From: Trichobilharzia szidati
Lineage: Eukaryota; Platyhelminthes; Trematoda; Strigeidida; Schistosomatidae
NCBI GenBank assembly: GCA_944472155.2
Contig: OX235272.1
Location: 79,304,020-79,368,019, forward strand
Direction: 5' to 3'
DNA: 64,000 nucleotides
The notes under the pieces were generated by a model. It ran no database searches and was not told the DNA's origin. It saw nothing but the letters and a program-made list of their open reading frames with translations. Below, piece after piece: positions 26,901 to 36,300 of the stretch. The stretch's first letter is position 1. Each line of letters begins with the position of its first letter. A program made the translations under genes and the position numbers.

Positions 26901-29900
26901 ACAGAGTTCATTTTAAACAAAAATCAGTCAATCAATGTATGCATACATTAATTATATATATATATATATATATGTGCAATATTAAACACTGTTCCGAACA
27001 ATAATAATCATACACAATGGAAACTTTTCAGCATTTTGCATTCGGATGAAAGAGAGATGAAACATATCCAGTTACCAGGGCAAAGAAAGACTAATAACCG
27101 CTTCTTTCTGGACGCATAAATCAGGTTCCAGGCGCTTGATGGAGATCGCTTCGGCAAACTTAGGGAGAATTGAGCTCTTTTGCTTACTGATAATTTTGAA
27201 GGATTTTGCGATGTCCACCTCATGAGACCCATGTCAAGGAGATGCCTGGCGATGGCACTGTTCAGACATAAACTTTTTGGTACATTTTCAGAAAATCGTA
27301 GATATGCCTTTCTTTCTGTTCTTCCAATGTAACTGCTCCTGCAGATACATGTAAATTTGTATATATAGTTGGAGTTAACATGAGAAGGATATCTATTGAT
27401 TTTTGATTGCATCAAAGAGCAAGTTGTTCGGTAGATGGGAACGAGCTTAGCTTCAGGATAGACTCTGGCTAGTGACGTACTCAGTCTTCTGTTGACCATT
27501 GCTACACTGTTTTCACCTTTATAATCAAGTTGAATGTAATTATGTTTTTTCTCCACTGTGATTTGTTTTACATTTGAGACTTCAGATCTTCCATACTTGT
27601 GAATGAACCTTTGAGGGTAACCATTGCTCTTCAACATCTTTTCAAGAAACACAAAAATAAACTCTGTGCAAGTATGTTAAAATTGTTGCTGTAGATTTAT
27701 TTAATAGTGACTTTGGCCTGTAAGCAGCTGATGAGAAGGCAACGAAATAAATGTTGGAACGACTTTATTCTGCAAAAACTGTTATTCTTGCTTTATTAAA
27801 ATGATGAATTTCTCTTTCAAAATTCAGTCAACTTGAAATGACTGTATATCTTCTTAATGTTTTCATTTTTTGAAACTGGTAACTTTGAAGAATTAAGTCA
27901 TACACACAAGCTTACCATTTTTATTGGCCCTGATTCATCCATAAAGTCTATTCAAATTTTACAGACTGAAGCTAAATTATGTTTATTGTGAATCAGCTGA
28001 CACTAATTATAATGCAATTTGATTCTAGTCCAAACAAGTATCAGGCCACACTTATGGATTAACCTACATTTTTGAAAAAAAAATTGGATTGTTCTTAAAA
28101 TCATCACAAAAATGATGGTATTGAAGTGTATATATAGCTGTTCACTTCACTATCTGTGGAGTTTGATTTGTCATTCATTCTAGTAGACATTTTAAGATTA
28201 TAAGGGTTGAAAAAACAACAATGACAACATAAATTTGGTTTCAAGTAGTATCTGTTGCAAATTCACTCTGTCATCACGTTAAATGGTTTTTGTTTTTTCC
28301 AAATATTCAGGTGGTACTGATCCCTCGCAGTATTATACTCATGCTCTCAATTTGGTTAAAGATCTATTGGATGGTGGAGAAGATATAAACACCTATGAGG
28401 ATAGATTACGTGATATGTTTGGCATACATGCATATCCATGGTTTACTATGGATCGTCTGATAATTAATATAGTCCGTCAATTGCAAGCCCTGACCAGTGG
28501 GGATGAATTAAGTCGTCGATTGACAGCTTTACATCGCTCTTGGGTCGGTAATTCAGCCTATAATGATCGAGGCATACAGTTGAATAATTCTGCTTCAAAT
28601 TTTCCTCAGTATTCGTAAGTTTATTTGGTTGTTGTTGTTGACAAATTGTTGCATTCATATAATCCCTTGGGTATATATAAGTATAGGTGTATAATTTCAC
28701 TTTAGCATTTTTATGTAAGGGTTGAAATTCAACTCTGTCCTTTCATTTCTAGGATTTGTTTGAAAATATAATTGATACATTTTGATGTTTTTACCTACTG
28801 GTTCAAAGTGTGAGTGTTTACGATTTTTGTTTGATTGTTCATGATCTGAAAATGGTCAATTTTGTTTTCTGTTCTTCCTAGGGACGTTTGTGGTCCATTG
28901 TATACTCGTGTCTGCCGATTGGCAAATGAGAGTGCCTATCATTCTCAGGCTATGGCTATTTGTTCTTCTTTTGCTGGTACAAATAGCTCTTGCAATGTTG
29001 GTTCAGGTCCTGGAAATTCATATTCATCCAATACAGCAGGACAAAGCAACACAAATACTTTTAATAATAATAATAATAATGCTAATAACAACAACAATAA
29101 TATAAATAATCCTAATTCATGGCCTAATTGTTATTTAATTGTGGTACTCTCAGAGGCGTCTACTATGCTTATCCGTCTTATGAAACCTGCTCATCCAACG
29201 AAGTGTGAATCGGAGAAAGGTCATGATGCATGCTTCTATTCTAATCATATAAATTTTATTCCTTCAGACACGTCTAATCCTTCAGATCGTGAATTTTTGC
29301 ACAGAGAAAAATTGAAATCAGGTGTTTCTATTCGTCATTGGCATGACTACCTTACAACGCATCTTTCTTGGACTCTTGGATATGTCCCGCACAATATATG
29401 TTCACGCATTTTACCAGTATTTTTATATCGTACTGTCCGTAGATGTGTGAACGCTTTAACGCGTACTGCACTTCAACGAAGACAACAGTTGGTAATTCAG
29501 ACAGGCGATACACAACCTGAAGAAGTAAGCTTTTTCTTTTCTTTCTAGAAATGATGAGAATCGTTAATTTTTTATGAACTGCTTAAATTTTAGCTTGAGA
29601 ATGATTGTTTTTTTCATATGGTGTCATTTGGGAAATTATATATAAATGGGCTAGTCTGTGGGAAATCAGTTAACCTTTGGCTCATTGGTTTCGGTGACTG
29701 ACTGACTGGTTTCAACATAGAACTTTGCACAGATGTACAGTAGTTCGAGTTGCCACACTCAATGTAGCACACATAGCAGAAGAGAGTAAAGGGATGTTCA
29801 AAAGACATAATATACTGAAGTGTGAGGATAAAAGAACAGTAATATGAGAGAACAATAGAGTTTTATTGAATATGACAATTTACAAAGAGTGAATGCATCT

Positions 29901-32900
29901 ACACCATCATTGAGAACGATGAGTTTGAGCTATATCACCAATTGTCTCCAGCCTTCATTGGTTCTTATCATCCCAAGGACCCCAACCAGGCAGTCAACTA
30001 GTCTACACCTCCCTACATGGCTGGCTGGCTGGCTTAAACTAACTGTTGTGGATTTCATTGATTGATGAAGTCATTTTTGGTTTGACCATCACTAGCTCGA
30101 CTTCTATTCAGTAGGTCATGGATTCGTACCCCTCCCCACCTAATGAAGTCTGGGTAGCCAGGTGGTATCACTGGCATTTACACTGTAGATGTGACTCGTT
30201 GCCGACATACCTATAACTATATAAACACGAGAAATCATCCTAAATGCAACTGTAATATCGATCTTAGCAATATCATTTTATCTTAACCTCCTATTAAATA
30301 TTTTGCCCATACGTTAAGACGTGTTCTATTATTTCAGTTGGTGTTATAGTTTGTTGGGCTTAGTTACTAGTAAACCTAATATTAGGAGACTTTTGAGCCT
30401 ATAAAGTACAAGCATATTTCAGTCTCATAAATCAGATATATTAATCTACTATTAATGCACATATCACCAGCATTGTATGACATTTGTCTTTATGATCGAT
30501 CATCGCTCAAACTCAGTAAGTTATCCTCTTTTTTTTCCTAAACGGTATTCACATGTAGGATGTATCATTGTGATCTAATAGAAATTTCATTTGATGCTTC
30601 TAAATAAATAGTTGTAAATCTTTCGCACATAAGAAATGAGTGTTATTACTCGCCTAGATGAAGTTTTGACATAACTGCACATTCACAGTTTTGTCTTATC
30701 TAGCATCCAAAATCTTCTTAATACATAGCTGTATTGTACACTACCAATCTGAGTATCAAGAGGGAGTGAGAGAGAGAGAGAGTTTCGCTTAGGGAATCTG
30801 TTATTTTTCCCACCCAGCTCACATAAATTATTCGATTTCTGATAAGAAAGAAAAAAAGCCTAAGCTATCCATATTGAATATCAGTCTCACCCTTCCTTCA
30901 TTCCTTTGCGTTCTCTGGGTGAAATATACAACTTGAAGCTTGAGCGGTGGTGTTGTTTTTTACGGGATGAGGTTTCTCTAGCCCCCGTTACTGCTGGCTA
31001 AGCAAAGTTTAGAGAGTACGTTGACCGGGAATCGAACGTGAACCACGTGTGTCTCGTTGGCAGACAGTCTATTATTGAACAACCTATGTATTAAATAGAT
31101 TTTATTTCTTTAACACATGCTGTCTTTGTTGTGTCACTCTACTGAAATTTAATTCTAAATAAACTTTAGGTCTGAAGGTTATCGAATTGATACAGAATCA
31201 TGGCTTAGATAATTAGTCACTCATTGGTTCGGGGTCAAGGTATTGATTGTCTTTGACTTCTTAATGTACGTTAAAAAGTGCAGTTGCTAAGGTGCTATGT
31301 CTATGATAATTTATCTGTTGGACGATAATCTCATTTATGCATAAATAATTGTAATCAACAATGTAACTAAGATTTTTATAACTATTAAACGACTATCGCG
31401 CAATATATATATATATATAATCTGCTTGTGTGCAGCTTTTTTTCCTGTATATAGCCTGCTAACATTTTGTGACTGTGACATATAAGTATTGTTATCTCTA
31501 TTATTCCCTCGGGTTCCTAGTAGAACATGAAGCTTTAGCAGCACCCGATTTTATCCTGTTCTCTGTGGTTCCACGATTGCTCATAAGTTCTCATCTCCTC
31601 ATACTATCTCCTCCATTTTCCCTTGGACGTCCAACTCGTGGTTTACCATTCTGTTTTCATTCAGGGACCTAGCGTATGGTGTCACGCAGTGGTCTCCTCA
31701 AGTATGGGTCCGAAATATCTCCATTTCCTTTGGCATATCTGTTGGGCATGGTTGGTTAGTCCCAGAGTTCCTCCCTGCTTATCCTTTCTAACTGGCCATC
31801 TGATCTTCAGCATCGAGCAAAAACAAGGCAGCTGTTGATGAAATTATATAGTAGCGTGTTAAGAATGCTTTTCGATGGCTCACCATGTCTTTAAACTATA
31901 TATTTGGAAGCAATGTGTTGAAAATCTGGATCTTGTTCCTTATGCTGGGTAAAGCAGATTTCCACACTGATTTCAGACTAGTAATGGTTTTAGAAAAGAA
32001 AAGGCGTTCAGCAAAGAGTTTCTCTTTTCGGCGATATCATTCTCAAGCTGTACAAACCGCAAATTTATAGTAACCTTTCTTGGCAACAAAAGGAATATTT
32101 CCAAAGATGTGTTAATGCAGTTGCTAATTTTTGACAACAAATTACGTAATTTAGAAGGCGTTAATCGGTTAGAAACTAAAATAAAATTACAAAAGTAGGT
32201 TGGGTGACGTAATCTAATTGCTAGGGTTCAATGAAAAATGAATGAGAGTCAAGTTAATAATCTGAGTAGAATTCACTTCAAAATGAATGAGAGTTAAGTT
32301 GATAAGTTGAGTAGAATTCACTTAAAAATAAACGAAAATGGAGTTAGCAACAGTCGTCATGAGGGTAGAGATTTAATAGACGGTGGGGGTAGAAAATAAT
32401 GCAACTAAGAAACAGACAAACAAAGAAGAAAGAGGTAAGACAAAATTACGTATTTGGTGTTGAGATAGATCAGGATCATTGTAGATTTAGTGACTGAACA
32501 AACTTCTTTTGTATGCAGAGTTCAGGATTCAATATGTGAATTGCCATTGCTTCTGCAGTTTGAAGAAGTTTAATTCGTACCCTTTTGGCAAGATTCCCAC
32601 GTATTGTGTAGATAACTGAGAAGTTGTTTTGTGGGTTTGCTTGGTGTCCGGATTCGATCAAGTGTTCTAGGATAGAGCTGTGGCGGGGGGATCTTCTTTC
32701 TCCTTTATAAAACCATGAATGTAAGTGTTCGCTGATTCGTTTGGATAGCAAACGCTGGGTTTGGCCGACATACCTAGCTCCACATGAGCTAATGGTTTGC
32801 CTTGCTTTTCGATTATCATGTGGGGCACCGCCTGAAATGTCAACTAATCTGCCTAAAAAGTGACTTCAAAATTCTCCCTTCTATATACACAGCATGGTGA

Positions 32901-33352
32901 TAATCTAGTTTTATCAAGTTTTATAATTCAACTTTCAAACATGACAAATTTTAAAGTGATATCAACAAAAGTTTATATCTGATTCTGTTGTCTTATTCCA
33001 ATTATTATTATTATTATTATTATTATTATTTATTTTCATTGTTATTTCAGATCTTAGCACAAGGAATAGCCTCTACTGGTGAAAAGTCTACTGAGTCAGT
33101 AGGTAGTTCCGAGAACCAGGAACAGCGATTCAAATCTCCTAGTTCATCTAATTTTGAAAGAGATGTTTGGGAGTTTATGATCCGCGTTTTCAGAAATGAT
33201 CTTACACATAAAGAAGTATGTGCCATTTTTTTATTTTGTGTTGTCGCCGCCTATTGATATCTTTAGATGTGTATGTATCTGTCTATCATTATTATTATCT
33301 TGAATGTCATTTCATATTTTCGCATGGATTACTTTATTTTTTGAACATTCGA

Positions 33353-33384
<32 letters not shown>

Positions 33385-36300
33385 CACTATCAAATTCTTT
33401 CAATTAAAATAACAGTTTTTACTTTCGGTAAGCAATAATATTTACAACCACCTTGGAAATACTTTCAGATTTCAAAGCTAGGCAAACTTTGAACCATCAT
33501 AGCCCCCCAAAATCACGGTGATCTTGAACAGCCAATCAGAATTCAGATGCACAAAAGTTTCATAATCGTTGAAGAATACATGAAAAATATTGTAAACTTG
33601 ATATTACACTGTTGTAAGAATGTCTCCCAGTCAATACACAGATGATCTATAGAGAAATTGTACCATGCGCCATATTCCCAATTCATCTAAGTGACTGTGT
33701 GTAGGTCATGGTACTTTAAGATCCATTGGTATTTCTGACACTATTCTTCAACCCACTCCTAACTGTAACCATAATCCTAACTTTAACCCTAAACCCAACC
33801 CTAGACACTAAACCTTAATCTTAAAATCCATAACCCTACCTAACAGTATATATTTTCAGAAAAAGTACGTAGGAAAGAAGTAGAATACTGCATCTATCCT
33901 CTTCAAGTTCCAAGGAAACAGGCATGATTTGATTTGGAAAGATATTTCATAGTATTTTCAAGTATTGGTTTTGTAGGGATTTTGTTTGATTGGATGGAGG
34001 ATTTCATCATAAGCTGACATCAGTTAGTTGTCCACTGGAAAACCTGGGAGTTCTGGACAGCTGTTTTGTCCTAGTTTAGGGCTCTGGGACTCTTGGGTTC
34101 GAACCCGGGTGGGTGCGTACTGATGAAGAGTCCCAAACTGGGACGAAACAGCTGTCCAGTACTCCCAGGTTTTCCAGTGGACATCTAACAGACGTCAGCT
34201 CAGGATGAAATCCTTCGTCCATTTCATAGTATTCCCTGTGTCTGATCGGCTTTTGAAGGTCAACTTTTGAAAGACCTTGACTTTGGCTATGATACTTTAA
34301 CTTCGTCTAAAGCTAAAAAGACCATCAGTATATACACCTTGATTAATTTAGTGATATTTGAAGATATTCGTGATTGTTTTAAAACCTTAAAGTAGTTACT
34401 GTACTGTGAAATAGACTCCTTTTATTTCAAATATGCTATCTATACACATTTGTCGGTTATTTTGGTTACGACTAATCATCGTCAATTGCACGGATGTGCT
34501 CCATACCATTTCCTTTAACTTTATTCTTCTAAAGCTAGTCCTAATTTCGTCTGTAATATCGGTTTAATGTATCCAACACTTATTTTAGTACTTTTCTTCG
34601 AGTTTGTTCATTGTTCCTGACATACACACTGCACATACAAACAAACATACATTCAAAGGAGTGTTCATTCTTGTGCGTTAAAAATTATACTGCGTTTCCT
34701 ACTATAATTACTTACCTGGGTAAACAAAGAAATTGTAATCGGTAATTTCTTTAGGAAAATACCTAATAGTTCATGCATACATGTGCATATTAAGGAAATC
34801 ATAAGTACTTCTTAACAACTTCTGCTTTAGTATTTGTCTAGTTGAGAAGTCGACGTACTGCAACCCCTATCCTCACAGATAGTTAAAAAAAAAGTAAATC
34901 TGTTTAACTGACATAGACTGAAGTAAACAGTGCTTCGTAACTCCCTATCTTATTATTTTTTTAGTTATTTATCATGTATTATAATATTCTATCAGTGATG
35001 TACTATGCGACATAAAACAAGGCTGACATCGAATTGTACTCTACCAAATTACTCAAACAATGCCAAGTCACTTCTTCTATATGGGTAAGAAACTTGGCGC
35101 ATCAAGAAAAAGCATTTCCAACAGTCTACACTGCAGACTTTTTTCAACAGCTGCCCATCTCGCTGGTTGCATACTGAAGATCAAATGGCCGGAAAGAATC
35201 AGCAACGAGAAACTCTGGGGAACGAATCAACCAAGAGCCGATTTCTCAAGAAATATGCAGAAGAAAATGGAGATGGATTGGGTTATACGCTGAGTCTTCT
35301 TCTTTACTTCGGCTATCTCCTACGGGAGGGATGAGCCGGCTTCATGAACATCTCGAATCATCGCTGCCCAGGCGCGGTGATCTGACGCAAGGTTTTGTGA
35401 CATCGTTTGTAAGAGAGTTCATGAAGTTTCATGGGAATTTGGTACGAGTGATGTCCCCAGAATCGCTCGGCCTTTTGTTTGAGAGTGCAGCTCTAGCCTT
35501 TACACAACCAAGTGTGACCTACAAGGCAGTAGGAGTGGAATAGGGAGTCCACTATCCATTGGCAGCCGGTGACCGGAGTTCGGTTCATACGCCTTTTTGA
35601 ATGGGGCCAGACATCCAGGGCATCCAACAAGCCCTTTGTCCATACGTCTGCCGGTGAGCTCCAGTGAGCTTCATACACCAATCGTTGGAGGTTTGGAATC
35701 AGGGTTTAGCCATCTCCCCTAGACTGTCATCCAATGGACAGTCAACCCGGTGAAGAGCGCCGGGAATCCGCTTTCGCCCTCTCACTATGGTGAGAAACAC
35801 CTCCGCCACGTGACGGTAGTGAGTAGGACTTCCTCAGGAGAGGCTATGTAAGACGCCCGGTCATATGGGAGCATTTCAAGAGGTGTGCGGGGGGGGGCAA
35901 CCCGCAGCGCAAGGCACCCACCCCCGACCATCCTGAGGCTTTGGAGGCCGTCAAACGACATTGCGCCTCAGGCCCTTGAGTGGAATCCAAATGGTGAGTC
36001 GTCAGTGGGAGGGTGTCACGGAGGAGATGAGAGATTATGGGCAGTCGTGGAGCTAGTCAGTTGCAGAGGACAGCAGGAGATAGAACGAAGTGGAGATGTG
36101 TTGTTGAAGCCCTATGTTCCACTCGGAACCCAAGGGAACAATAAAAGTTTTTACTCGTAGATGTTTATTTTATTTGGTTGTTGGTTTTTGTGGCTGAATG
36201 AATAGTTACGCATACTAATACATACAAATTTATTGATTTTACAATTCTTCCCTGGAAAAATATAGATATACCGTTTTGTAGATTATAACATGTTTACAAC

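Noticed and set aside
35885..36160. 91-codon open frame
   Set aside because: Part of the LINE C terminus in mixed frames, not a separate gene.
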